NCBI GenBank assembly: GCA_015478775.1
Contig: JADMKP010000008.1
Location: forward strand, 248,076-312,075
Direction: 5' to 3'
Origin: Fermentimonas sp.
GTDB lineage: Bacteria > Bacteroidota > Bacteroidia > Bacteroidales > Dysgonomonadaceae
Length of the DNA stretch: 64,000 nt
In this document: in pieces, positions 9,233 through 17,896 of the stretch
How positions within the stretch are numbered: the first letter of the stretch is position 1
Layout of the letters: the number at the start of each line of letters is the position of its first letter
Position numbers and translations under genes: made by a program
Notes under the pieces: model-generated
The model's input: only the letters and a program-made list of their open reading frames with translations
What the model was told of the DNA's origin: nothing
The model's database searches: none

Positions 9233-11014
9233 TTATTCAACTATCACCTCTTCCAAATGATTTACATTCTTAGAAGAAATCATTTTCTGCAACTGACTAT
9301 AGTATTCATTAAATTTATCAGACTCATACTCCGAGTAGTTCATTTGTCTTCCCACATTAATCAGTTCCTTAAAGAAAGCAGCCACATCGTTGAAGTTATC
9401 AAACTCTAAATCGGTGCGACAGATATCAATAACCAAATCAAGAATGTTTTTCTGACGTTCAATAGAAGAAACCGCATCTACATCATCAAACGAGTCTTGT
9501 TGAAGAATAACAAAATCAATAAATTCCGATTTCCAAAAAGTAGTATGAAACTCCACAGGAACACCATCGTCACCAAGAATATTAATCTGTTCAGCAATCT
9601 CCTTCCCTCTCACTAAACGCGTTTTAATCTCCCTCACTTTTTCTGTCCAATCGTCCGAAATATGTTCCGATATGTAACGTTCAAATTCAGGATAATCAAA
9701 ATACTTAGAGTAAGACTCTATAGGATTAATTGCCGGATATCTCTTCTTATCGGCTCTGTCCTGCTCAAGAGCATAAAAACAGCGTGCCACCTTCTTAGTG
9801 TTCTCTGTAACAGGCTCTTTGAGGTTACCCCCTGCTGGAGAAACTGTACCCAAGAAAGTAATAGACCCTTCCTCCCCATTATTCAAAATTACATGACCGG
9901 CACGACCATAAAAGTTTGATATAGTTGCAGATAAATCCATGGGGAATGCGTCCGGTCCGGGCAACTCTTCAAGTCGGTTACTCATCTCACGCAGAGCCTG
10001 CGCCCAACGTGAAGTAGAGTCGGCCATCAGCAATACCTTTAGCCCCATCGATCTGTAGTACTCTGAAATTGTCATTGCTGTATATACCGATGCTTCACGT
10101 GCAGCAACAGGCATGTTAGAAGTGTTGGCAACAATAATAGTTCTCTCCATCAACCTTCTGCCTGTATGAGGATCTATAAGTTTGGGGAACTCAGTAAAAA
10201 TCTCCACAACCTCATTCGCACGCTCTCCACAGGCAGCAAAAATTACAATATCAGCCTCCGCTTGTTTAGAAATTGCATGTTGCAAAACAGTTTTTCCAGT
10301 ACCAAAAGCACCCGGAATAAATCCTGTTCCACCCACTACAATTGGGTTTAATGTATCAATTGCCCTAACTCCTGTTTCAAGCATTTTATATGGTCTGGGC
10401 TTTTCTTTATACACTGTTAGCGGTATCTTAACAGGCCAACGTTGTATCATACTAAGCTCAGTCTCATTCCCCTCACTATCTTCAATCACTGCAATTGTGT
10501 GGTGGATATTATATTCACCCTCTGCCGCAACGCTCTTTATTTTATATTCTCCTTTGATTACAAAAGGAACCATAATCTTATGAGGTTGATTGTTTTCATC
10601 TACCTCGCCAAGCCACGATCCTGCAACCACTTTATCTCCAACTTTTGAAATAGGTTTAAATTTCCACAGCTTATTTTCATCAAGCGGGAAGGTATACTCG
10701 CCCCTTTTAAGAAAAACCCCCGACATCTTATCAAGATCATTCTCCAGCCCGTCCAGATTACGTTGAAGAAGCCCTGGCCCAAGCACTACTTCAAGCATGT
10801 GCCTCTGAAACTCCACTTCGGCGCCAATGGTTAACCCTCTCGTGCTCTCAAACACCTGTAGGTTGGCATTCTTGCCCACAACCTTAATTACCTCAGCCAT
10901 CATACGTGTGCCGTCATGATTTATATAAGCAATTTCGTTTTGAGCAACAGGACCATCTGCCTCTACAATTACAAGGTTAGATATGATTCCTCTTACAGTT
11001 CCTTTTGTTAACAT
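9233..11014 (-). CDS. ntpA: V/A-type ATPase subunit A (catalytic)
   Basis: Catalytic ATPase subunit of the soluble head. Seen: 593 aa, N-terminal beta barrel, the A-specific non-homologous insertion (about 115-200), P-loop GAFGTGKT (235-242), the catalytic segment ACGERANEV just after it, and the Walker B region VLLMADSTSRWAQALRE. GAFGTGKT differs from the commonest GPFGSGKT/GAFGCGKT forms but keeps all catalytic residues. Its direction of work (ATP synthesis or ion pumping) cannot be read from sequence; no F-type ATPase genes lie in this window for comparison. Confidence 0.96.
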   Translation of the reverse strand: MLTKGTVRGIISNLVIVEADGPVAQNEIAYINHDGTRMMAEVIKVVGKNANLQVFESTRGLTIGAEVEFQRHMLEVVLGPGLLQRNLDGLENDLDKMSGVFLKRGEYTFPLDENKLWKFKPISKVGDKVVAGSWLGEVDENNQPHKIMVPFVIKGEYKIKSVAAEGEYNIHHTIAVIEDSEGNETELSMIQRWPVKIPLTVYKEKPRPYKMLETGVRAIDTLNPIVVGGTGFIPGAFGTGKTVLQHAISKQAEADIVIFAACGERANEVVEIFTEFPKLIDPHTGRRLMERTIIVANTSNMPVAAREASVYTAMTISEYYRSMGLKVLLMADSTSRWAQALREMSNRLEELPGPDAFPMDLSATISNFYGRAGHVILNNGEEGSITFLGTVSPAGGNLKEPVTENTKKVARCFYALEQDRADKKRYPAINPIESYSKYFDYPEFERYISEHISDDWTEKVREIKTRLVRGKEIAEQINILGDDGVPVEFHTTFWKSEFIDFVILQQDSFDDVDAVSSIERQKNILDLVIDICRTDLEFDNFNDVAAFFKELINVGRQMNYSEYESDKFNEYYSQLQKMISSKNVNHLEEVIVE

Positions 11015-11038
11015 ATATGATTTTATTTTTTATCGATA

Positions 11039-11893
11039 TTAAAAACCTTCCGGTAGTTTTGTCTCATTCTTCAGATCGTTGATAAGCTTCCTAAACACCT
11101 TCTCACCCTCTTCTGCGTTCAGGCTCACCCAACGCTCAAGAATCTGAAGCTTGCATAAATATGCAAATATATACTCAACATTAAAATAGTCAAACACTGT
11201 GTTTTCCTCAAGCCAATCCCACCTAAACTTGTCAATCTTTTTCTCTCTATCGTAGATATCAGGCTCCTCAGCTATACGCAATAAGGTATCAAAATATTCC
11301 AGTTCCTGGCTTATTCCAAAGTCGCGACTTTTTGAATTTTCTCTTATTAATTTTGCAACACTATTATTTCCAACAATATATTTTGCAATCTGAAGATCAT
11401 ATTTCCTTGCATAAATTGCCGCAAGTACATTTCCTATATTCAGATTTAGCTCAAACCAACCAGACATAAGGCGGTTTTTCACCTCCATACCATAATCCAT
11501 GTATAGCGATGCAAGCATATCCTCCCAAATTCGTCCCCCTTCATGTGGGTTGTCATAACTCAACCATCTTCTTATATATTCTTCAAAATAGGGTGGAATC
11601 TTTTTATCATTTATTGGAAGATCCTCTCTAACTTTAGTTACTGTGTTCAGAATCTCCTCACGCAAGAGCTTGCCCTCCACTTTAATGACTGCATCCTTGT
11701 TCTGCAGAAGATTAAGCAAGTTGTCATTATCCTTATTAAGGAAATACTTATTAATGAGCATCATGTCTGCAGGCTTAAGCTCATCTCTAAGCATATTTCT
11801 AAACTCCTCCGTTGTAAAAGGAAGCTTCATGCTGTCGAATGAGAAATCGGGCAGTCCAGCTATAAAATAGTAGTATTGATTTTTGAAGAGCAT
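11039..11893 (-). CDS. DUF2764 protein, putative V/A-ATPase subunit C-like component
   Basis: 284-aa cytosolic, helix-rich protein beginning with FKNQYYYFIAGLPDF, the N-terminal signature of the DUF2764 family. Family knowledge: it occurs between subunits E and A in V-ATPase operons of Bacteroidota, spirochaetes and chlamydiae, which lack a recognisable subunit C, and is thought to replace it as the socket between shaft and ring. Here it lies 9 bp downstream of E and 24 bp upstream of A. The assignment to the complex rests on that position; no catalytic motif was seen. Confidence 0.8.
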   Translation of the reverse strand: MLFKNQYYYFIAGLPDFSFDSMKLPFTTEEFRNMLRDELKPADMMLINKYFLNKDNDNLLNLLQNKDAVIKVEGKLLREEILNTVTKVREDLPINDKKIPPYFEEYIRRWLSYDNPHEGGRIWEDMLASLYMDYGMEVKNRLMSGWFELNLNIGNVLAAIYARKYDLQIAKYIVGNNSVAKLIRENSKSRDFGISQELEYFDTLLRIAEEPDIYDREKKIDKFRWDWLEENTVFDYFNVEYIFAYLCKLQILERWVSLNAEEGEKVFRKLINDLKNETKLPEGF

Positions 11894-11902
11894 AAGCTAA
11901 AA

Positions 11903-12490
11903 CTAAAATAGTAGTTTTTGTATCTGTGGACGTAAGAACTCCTTAAAGTATTCTATAAACTCCTCTTCACCAAATTTTACTTTATATGAGCCATCCTCCG
12001 GTGCTACAGTGAAACCGGTTTTTATTCCGTTAACCGACTCAATTTTCATTCCTTTATCTAAAAGATCTTTGGCGTTTGAAGCAATATAATCTTCAAGTTC
12101 ATTAGCATTCTCCACACCAATAATCAGCTTCTCATTATTAGCCCAGTTCTTCACAAGCTCCAAAATAACCTTCTGCATAAATGCGCTATCAGTTGTTGCA
12201 GCTTTCACGTTAGAAGAAGTTAGTTTTTCGGTAAGCAGGTTAGTAATTTCTGTTTTAAGAGCTTCAGATGATTGCTTTGAATATAGCTTCAGCTCCGATT
12301 CGGTATTACTCTTCAGTTCTGCAGCCTCTTTCTTTGCAGCTTCTATTATTTGACTGGCTTTTATTTCAGCTTTCTCCAAAATATCTTTCTTCTGAGCGTT
12401 TGCTTCAGCTAGAATTTTTCCTGCCTCCTCTTTCCCTTTTTCCACACCTTCGGAATAAAGTTTAGAAGTGAGTTCCTGAATTTTGTCCAT
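11903..12490 (-). CDS. ntpE: V/A-type ATPase subunit E (peripheral stalk)
   Basis: Peripheral-stalk subunit, first gene of the operon. Seen: 195 aa, a long Ala/Glu/Lys-rich N-terminal helix with coiled-coil pattern (about 1-95), then a compact alpha/beta C-terminal domain (about 100-195) ending in EYFKEFLRPQIQKLLF. No subunit G/H partner gene was found next to it; the partner may be elsewhere or absent in this lineage. It is divergent from the MATE gene, and a -7 element for its promoter lies 43 bp upstream of the ATG. Confidence 0.85.
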   Translation of the reverse strand: MDKIQELTSKLYSEGVEKGKEEAGKILAEANAQKKDILEKAEIKASQIIEAAKKEAAELKSNTESELKLYSKQSSEALKTEITNLLTEKLTSSNVKAATTDSAFMQKVILELVKNWANNEKLIIGVENANELEDYIASNAKDLLDKGMKIESVNGIKTGFTVAPEDGSYKVKFGEEEFIEYFKEFLRPQIQKLLF

Positions 12491-12532
12491 ATAAAGTTAA
12501 TTGTATTTCTGATTTTAATAAGACTCCAACCA

Positions 12533-12540
12533 CAAAAATA
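12533..12540 (-). promoter_or_regulatory. Possible -7 element of the V-ATPase operon promoter
   Basis: The minus strand reads TATTTTTG, a full TAnnTTTG match, 43 bp before the subunit E start. No TTTG-like -33 box is at the usual spacing, so this is only a candidate. Confidence 0.35.
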
Positions 12541-12641
12541 CTAAATAACTAATATAAGCCGATATAAAGTACATCAAAAGATTGAAATGTAATAAAAAAT
12601 GCTTGAAATATCTGGCATATTATTTGCGGTATTTAACAACT

Positions 12642-13940
12642 ATGGACAAGAAGATATTCAGACTGGCTCTTCCAAATATAATTACCAATATAACCGTACC
12701 ACTGCTGGGTATGATAGATATTGCCGTGGCAGGACGATTAGGATCGGCCGTATATATAGGTGCAATTGCACTAGGTGCTAATATCTTTAATATGATATAT
12801 TGGAACTTTGGTTTCCTGCGTATGAGTTCAAGTGGATTTGCTTCTCAAGCATACGGAGCAAGAGATTTCAGTGAATCTATGAATGTATTCATTCGCTCAC
12901 TAGCCATTGGTCTAAGCATAGGTTTTTTAATAGTTCTTTTGCAATACCCAATAGGCGAGCTAGCATTTAAACTAATAAAATCGGGTCCCGAATCGGTTCA
13001 TCACGTAAAAACATATTTCAGAATTGTTGTTTGGGGTGCTCCAGCAATATTGGGCATGTACGCATTTAAAGGATGGTTCATAGGCATGCAAAACGCGCGT
13101 ATCCCAATGTTTATAGCAATCCTCAATAATGTTCTAAACATCATTCTCAGTGTAGGTTTTGTATTTGGTTTAGGAATGCGGATTGATGGTATAGCACTAG
13201 GGACCGCTCTATCGCAAATAATATCATTTTTTGTAGCTGCCATATTGTGGCAGAAGTATTATGGACGATTAAAAAAGTATGTACGCAAAGAAACAATTTG
13301 GGACAAACTGGCATTTCGTAGATACTTTAAAGTTAATAGCGATATATTTGTTCGCACGTTCTTACTCACTCTTGTAACCACATTCTTTACATTTGCCTCC
13401 TCCGGCATGGGCGATACAATTCTTGCAGTTAACGCTCTCTTGATGCAGTTTTTTATGCTCTTTTCGTACTTTATGGACGGATTTGCCTATGCGGGAGAAG
13501 CACTCACCGGTCGCTTCATTGGAGCCAATAACAAACCCATGCTTAGTCATATGATAAAAAGAATATTCTTCTGGGGGTTTATAGTTAGCCTATTTGCTAT
13601 TGTTGTTTATACTTTCTTCCCCGACCTAATACTCCGTTTACTAACCAACGATATAGCTATAATACTAGAAACAAAGAACTTTATGTTCTGGACACTGCTC
13701 ATCCCATTTACTGGCTTTGCTGCATTTCTTTGGGATGGTATCTTTATTGGAGCAACTGCATCTGCCGAAATGCGAAACGCTATGATTCTGGCATCTGTAA
13801 TATTCTTTATAAGCTATTTTTTATTTACACCACTGTGGGGCAACAACGCTCTCTGGCTATCATTTATAATATATCTTGCAGCAAGAGGAATAACTCTTAC
13901 CTTTATGGCGAGAAAAACATTTTTTTATGAAAAAGTTTGA
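12642..13940 (+). CDS. MATE-family multidrug/Na+ efflux transporter
   Basis: Twelve-helix inner-membrane exporter of the MATE (DinF/NorM-like) family. Seen: an internally duplicated hydrophobic protein; the N-terminal motif LALPNIITNITVPLLGMIDI followed by AGRLGSA is the DinF-type hallmark. A TTG start 60 bp upstream would add 20 residues (MKCNKKCLKY...), which do not fit the family; the ATG at 12642 (MDKKIFRLALP) gives 432 aa, the usual length, and is preferred. The gene overlaps the start of the LOG gene by 14 bp, so the two are co-translated. Confidence 0.92.
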   Translation: MDKKIFRLALPNIITNITVPLLGMIDIAVAGRLGSAVYIGAIALGANIFNMIYWNFGFLRMSSSGFASQAYGARDFSESMNVFIRSLAIGLSIGFLIVLLQYPIGELAFKLIKSGPESVHHVKTYFRIVVWGAPAILGMYAFKGWFIGMQNARIPMFIAILNNVLNIILSVGFVFGLGMRIDGIALGTALSQIISFFVAAILWQKYYGRLKKYVRKETIWDKLAFRRYFKVNSDIFVRTFLLTLVTTFFTFASSGMGDTILAVNALLMQFFMLFSYFMDGFAYAGEALTGRFIGANNKPMLSHMIKRIFFWGFIVSLFAIVVYTFFPDLILRLLTNDIAIILETKNFMFWTLLIPFTGFAAFLWDGIFIGATASAEMRNAMILASVIFFISYFLFTPLWGNNALWLSFIIYLAARGITLTFMARKTFFYEKV

Positions 13941-15090
13941 TTCAATTGAAGGATTATCTGAGTACTTAAGAATATCAAAAAGTACAGTTTTATTAAATGT
14001 TAATGCTAACAATAGCGCAAACAATAGTGAAGATAGTTCAAACTATAATATAGAAGAAATAGCAGTTCAGTCGCTCAACCTCGGTAAGGTGGAAGAACTT
14101 ATACTATCAATCTCATTTACTAAATGTTTGTTTCTCGGATGCACTATGTCCGACAATCTGCTGAATCACCTTTTGCCCAACAATTTTATATTTCCCCTGT
14201 TGGAAGTTCCATTTAATACATATCCTAATAAACTTTACAACAAAGCAACTTTATACAACGGGTTCAACCAAGAAATCCCGCAAACCTATTCTCAGACTCT
14301 AGATAAGGTGGTGTATGACTACTATCAGCTAACACTTAAAAAAAACTCAATAAAAGATACATTGGCGCAGCGTCTTCACGATCACTCAATTACCGATACG
14401 TTGCACGAGTTCATTGCTAATTACGATGAGCGCAAACTAGTTGCTATTATGGGAGGTCACAAGGTTAAGCGAACCGACGAGATGTATCTTCAGGTAGCGC
14501 AATTGTCTAAAACGCTCACAGAGAATGGATACTTAATGCTGTCGGGTGGGGGGCCCGGTGCAATGGAGGCAACTCACTTTGGTGCTTGGATGGCTGGTAG
14601 ATTCAATGAAGATTTGCTTGAAGCTGCAGCAATACTCAGTGAAGCACCAATCTATTCAGATAAAAACTGGCTGGCAACATCGTTTAAGGTAATGGAGAAA
14701 TTTCCCGATCCCCTATTCAATAGTTTAGGCATCCCCACATGGCACTATGGGCACGAACTTCCCACGCCTTTTGCAACACATATAGCCAAATATTTCGAGA
14801 ATAGCGTAAGAGAAGAGGGCCTATTGGCACTTGCTAAGGGAGGAGTAATATTTACTCCCGGAAGTGCCGGCACAATGCAAGAGGTTTTTCAGGATCTGGC
14901 ACAAAACCATTATGAATCGTATGGTTATGCCAGCCCTATGATATTTCTAAATGTAGAGTTTTGGACTAAAGCGCGACCAATATTTCCAATCATACAACAA
15001 ATGTCAGATAATGGCGATTTAATGAATCTCAATCTTGGATTATATGACAATAACGAAGATGTTTTAAAACATTTGAAGAAGTTCTTTTAG
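13927..15090 (+). CDS. LOG-family Rossmann protein with extra N-terminal domain
   Basis: 387 aa. The C-terminal half (about 165-360) is a lysine-decarboxylase-like (LOG/TIGR00725-type) Rossmann domain with VAIMGGHKVKR, LSGGGPGAMEA and GVIFTPGSAGTMQE; the last corresponds to PGGxGTxxE of cytokinin-activating phosphoribohydrolases, with Ser replacing the second Gly. The N-terminal 160 residues are an additional domain seen in the larger group of such proteins. Classical small LOG proteins hydrolyse nucleoside 5'-monophosphates; whether this larger type does so is not established here. It starts inside the end of the MATE gene (14-bp overlap). Confidence 0.78.
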   Translation: MKKFDSIEGLSEYLRISKSTVLLNVNANNSANNSEDSSNYNIEEIAVQSLNLGKVEELILSISFTKCLFLGCTMSDNLLNHLLPNNFIFPLLEVPFNTYPNKLYNKATLYNGFNQEIPQTYSQTLDKVVYDYYQLTLKKNSIKDTLAQRLHDHSITDTLHEFIANYDERKLVAIMGGHKVKRTDEMYLQVAQLSKTLTENGYLMLSGGGPGAMEATHFGAWMAGRFNEDLLEAAAILSEAPIYSDKNWLATSFKVMEKFPDPLFNSLGIPTWHYGHELPTPFATHIAKYFENSVREEGLLALAKGGVIFTPGSAGTMQEVFQDLAQNHYESYGYASPMIFLNVEFWTKARPIFPIIQQMSDNGDLMNLNLGLYDNNEDVLKHLKKFF

Positions 15091-15120
15091 TACAATTTCT
15101 ATGTTCTTGTAACGTAATTT

Positions 15121-17064
15121 CTATTTATTTGTAATTATAACTCCGCCTCCAGACTCAATGGAAAGAGTAATTTTGCCGTCCTCTTTTATTTTCATAGAAT
15201 TAAGTTGAGGCAAACGATCCTTCTTATCGGTGTAAAGTGAAACATTCTTACCGGCTAGCATGGGAAGACTAATCTCTATCTTCTTTACCTCTTTTTCTGC
15301 GTTAATGGCTGCAATGTACCATTGATTTGCATGACGACGAGCAATTACCACATATTTACCAGGATAACCGTCTATATGCAGTGTCTCGTCCCATAAAGTA
15401 GGAACCTCTTTCATAAAATCAATCACATAATTGGGGTATTCCTGTAAATTATTGGGAGTAATGCCAAAATGCTGTATGGGTGTCTGAAATATTACAGATG
15501 TTGCCAGTTGGAAAATTTCGGTAGTCTTACGCACATTACCTCCGTCGTTAGACCGGTTATGTTGTTTGTTTAGCAATACCGGTCCAAAATCCATTGATCC
15601 AACACTATTTCTGATAAATGGATGCAGTGTGGCATTGAGAGCCTCTTGGTCATCGGCATATTGACTGAAAATTAAATTCTCAGAAGCAAGCACCGCTTCA
15701 CTTCCCGCAAAATTGGGATACATAATTTCCCATCCACGGGGTAGGGTGCAACCGTGAAAGATAACTGCCAGCCCATAATCGTTGGCGTCAGAAAGAATAT
15801 CTTCATATAGTTGCATAGTTTCCTGTTTATCACCTCCAAAGAAATCTACCTTTATTCCTTTTGCACCAATACTTTGCAGCCATGCCATTTCTTCTTTACG
15901 TGCAACCGAGGTGTTCATCCTGTTTTTAGGGCCTTGTGGTGCATCGCTCCAAAAGCCATTGGAGTTATACCAAAGTGAGATACCCACATCCTTTGAATCT
16001 GCATAGCGGGCCAGCTCTTCAACCTTCTCTCGTCCTATTCGTGTATCCCACCAGTTGTCAATCAGCGCTAGTTCATATCCCAGCTCAGAAGACAAGTCGA
16101 TATATGTTTTCTGATCTTCGAAGTTGATGCTACCATCTTGCCAAAGAAGCCAACTCCAAGTTGATCTGCCAAACTCATAGTCTCTGGATGGTTCATATAA
16201 TGATTCAACTACATCAAAAGCGATAGTAGTTTCCACAATTGGTTTCAAGTTTTCACCAATCGTTATTGTGCGCCAGGGAGTCTCACCGGGTAAAGAGATT
16301 GCAGGATTAGCACTTCCAATTCCATTGTTTTCCCCTTCCTCAGGAAAAGAGATAGTATACAAACCCTCCTTTGTACCTTCGCTTAGTTTACTTCCGCAAT
16401 AGAGGCTACCTACACCTGTTTCTGAAACTAATGCCCAGCCGTTATCTCCTATATGAAATAGTCCCGGGAAAGTATATCCCACGCCATACTTTGAATGAGT
16501 TCCAACTGGCTCGTCGGTCACATATTCTTCTTCATAACTGGGTTTGGTTTTCATCCATCCAATCATAGGAGGGGCTTGTGGTGTTAAGAAGGTGGTGGTG
16601 AAAGAAGGGAAATTGAATCCTGTTAATTCTTTTTCTATGATGCAGCGTGCTGTTTCCCCGTTTTGAGCCAAGGAGTATTTAAACGCTATATCGTTATTAC
16701 TTACACGAAAAATAAGACTTATTTGCTCGTCTTGCTCAGTCTTATAAATGGCTGTTACTTCATTTGCATTGTAAGTAACGTTGCTTTTCTTAATTTTTGG
16801 TTCTTGATATGCCTTGTGTATTGTTTGAGTGTTTTTTTCTACAAAAACAAGATTTCGGCTGAAGTCGCTCACGTTAGTAATCATTCCAAGTGGTGAGTCT
16901 TCCAGAATGGTTTTTTCTTTGTATGTTACATTATAGTTAAGACTCCCATTTGCAAGAAACAGCGATACAACCAGGTTGTTATCAGGGCTTTTAATTACAA
17001 TCTGTTCTGCCCAAAGCGGAAATAGAAGAAATATCGATATTAGACTGAGGATTATCTTTTTCAT
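15121..17064 (-). CDS. Glycoside hydrolase family 97 (alpha-glucosidase/alpha-galactosidase type)
   Basis: Periplasmic GH97 enzyme, the family of SusB. Seen: signal peptide ending at about LLFPLWAEQ; an N-terminal beta-sandwich domain (about 22-285); a catalytic TIM barrel (about 290-560) containing STWSWLLW, ELALIDNWWD, GISLWYN and GIKVDFFGGD; and a C-terminal beta domain. Asp407 in KVDFF is the best candidate nucleophile of the retaining (alpha-galactosidase-like) branch, with Glu456 in NFAGSEA as candidate acid/base; this branch assignment is inference. It stands alone, 37 kb from the starch-like locus, and is divergent from the secreted-protein gene at 17225. Confidence 0.9.
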   Translation of the reverse strand: MKKIILSLISIFLLFPLWAEQIVIKSPDNNLVVSLFLANGSLNYNVTYKEKTILEDSPLGMITNVSDFSRNLVFVEKNTQTIHKAYQEPKIKKSNVTYNANEVTAIYKTEQDEQISLIFRVSNNDIAFKYSLAQNGETARCIIEKELTGFNFPSFTTTFLTPQAPPMIGWMKTKPSYEEEYVTDEPVGTHSKYGVGYTFPGLFHIGDNGWALVSETGVGSLYCGSKLSEGTKEGLYTISFPEEGENNGIGSANPAISLPGETPWRTITIGENLKPIVETTIAFDVVESLYEPSRDYEFGRSTWSWLLWQDGSINFEDQKTYIDLSSELGYELALIDNWWDTRIGREKVEELARYADSKDVGISLWYNSNGFWSDAPQGPKNRMNTSVARKEEMAWLQSIGAKGIKVDFFGGDKQETMQLYEDILSDANDYGLAVIFHGCTLPRGWEIMYPNFAGSEAVLASENLIFSQYADDQEALNATLHPFIRNSVGSMDFGPVLLNKQHNRSNDGGNVRKTTEIFQLATSVIFQTPIQHFGITPNNLQEYPNYVIDFMKEVPTLWDETLHIDGYPGKYVVIARRHANQWYIAAINAEKEVKKIEISLPMLAGKNVSLYTDKKDRLPQLNSMKIKEDGKITLSIESGGGVIITNK

Positions 17065-17093
17065 TGTGTTGTTTAATTAATAAGTGCAAAAAG

Positions 17094-17122
17094 CAAAGAT
17101 AACTATTATTCATAATTCTAAA
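17094..17122 (-). promoter_or_regulatory. Predicted GH97 promoter
   Basis: Minus strand: TTTA (17119-17122), a 17-bp spacer, TATCTTTG (17094-17101), a perfect -7 match; the start codon lies 30 bp downstream. It is back-to-back with the plus-strand promoter at 17165-17194. Confidence 0.55.
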
Positions 17123-17164
17123 GAATTCAATTTTTGTATCACACCTCATTTAATGTTAAACTTT

Positions 17165-17194
17165 TTTGTCGTAAAAAAATATCGTATATCTTTA
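17165..17194 (+). promoter_or_regulatory. Predicted promoter of the secreted-protein gene at 17225
   Basis: TTTG (17165-17168), an 18-bp spacer, TATCTTTA (17187-17194). This supports the start at 17225 rather than the longer frame beginning at 17084, which would start upstream of the promoter. Confidence 0.5.
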
Positions 17195-17224
17195 CATTAT
17201 TCAAGCACTTGTAAATTACATACA

Positions 17225-17875
17225 ATGAAATTCAAATCTTTATTACTTCTTTTAGCAATAAGCATTTCTTTGCATTCTCAAGAACCTAAAGGTATATTGC
17301 ACTATGTGTTTCCGGAATTCCAACAAGGCGTTGTATTATTAAAAAACGGTGTAAGTTATAATTCAAAACTAAATTACAATATTGCAACTGAAGAAATGTT
17401 GTTCGACGATAACGGTACAATACTAGCAATAGGTGAAGAGATTTTACCTCAAATAGATACTGTTTTTATTTCGAACAATAAGTTTATACGTGTGAATAAC
17501 AAGTTCGTTAAAATCCTTATTGAAGAACCGAGTATAAATTTATTCATTGAACACAAATGTCGAATTATTCCTCCTTCCAAACCTGCTGCTTACGGCGGTA
17601 CATCGCAAATATCATCCACCACATCTTATTCTTCCATTTTATCTGGAGGCAAAATGTATAGCCTCACTCTCCCCGAAGATTATGAGGTTGTTCCATATAA
17701 TGTTTACTGGATAGAGAAAAACGGACAGTTAAAAAGTTTTTCGAGCATTGGGCAACTTAAAAAGATTTATAAAGATAAAAGGAAGGTTTTAAATGATTAT
17801 CTTAAAGCAATTGAAGTGAAACCAGAGGACGTGAAAAGTGTAGAGGAGGTAATTATCTATATGGAAATCAATTAA
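17225..17875 (+). CDS. Secreted protein of unknown function
   Basis: Not recognised. With the ATG at 17225 it is 216 aa and begins with a clear Sec signal peptide (MKFKSLLLLLAISISLHSQ); the frame is open from 17084, but those residues are low in hydrophobic order and would bury the signal peptide. The mature part is a probable beta-rich domain (LLKNGVSYNSKLNYN, FISNNKFIRVNNKFVKILIEE), a Ser/Thr-rich linker (about 130-145) and a C-terminal helical Lys-rich tail (KKIYKDKRKVLNDYLKAIE). It is followed 21 bp later by an alpha/beta hydrolase with its own signal peptide. Confidence 0.7.
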   Translation: MKFKSLLLLLAISISLHSQEPKGILHYVFPEFQQGVVLLKNGVSYNSKLNYNIATEEMLFDDNGTILAIGEEILPQIDTVFISNNKFIRVNNKFVKILIEEPSINLFIEHKCRIIPPSKPAAYGGTSQISSTTSYSSILSGGKMYSLTLPEDYEVVPYNVYWIEKNGQLKSFSSIGQLKKIYKDKRKVLNDYLKAIEVKPEDVKSVEEVIIYMEIN

Positions 17876-17896
17876 ACAATTAATCGTAAAACCAAC

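Noticed and set aside
12582-12641. TTG-initiated N-terminal extension of the MATE protein
   Set aside because: The extra 20 residues have no counterpart in the family and the ATG at 12642 gives the standard N-terminus.
17084-17224. Upstream extension of the secreted protein
   Set aside because: The extension starts ahead of the predicted promoter and would place the signal peptide 47 residues from the N-terminus; the ATG at 17225 is preferred.
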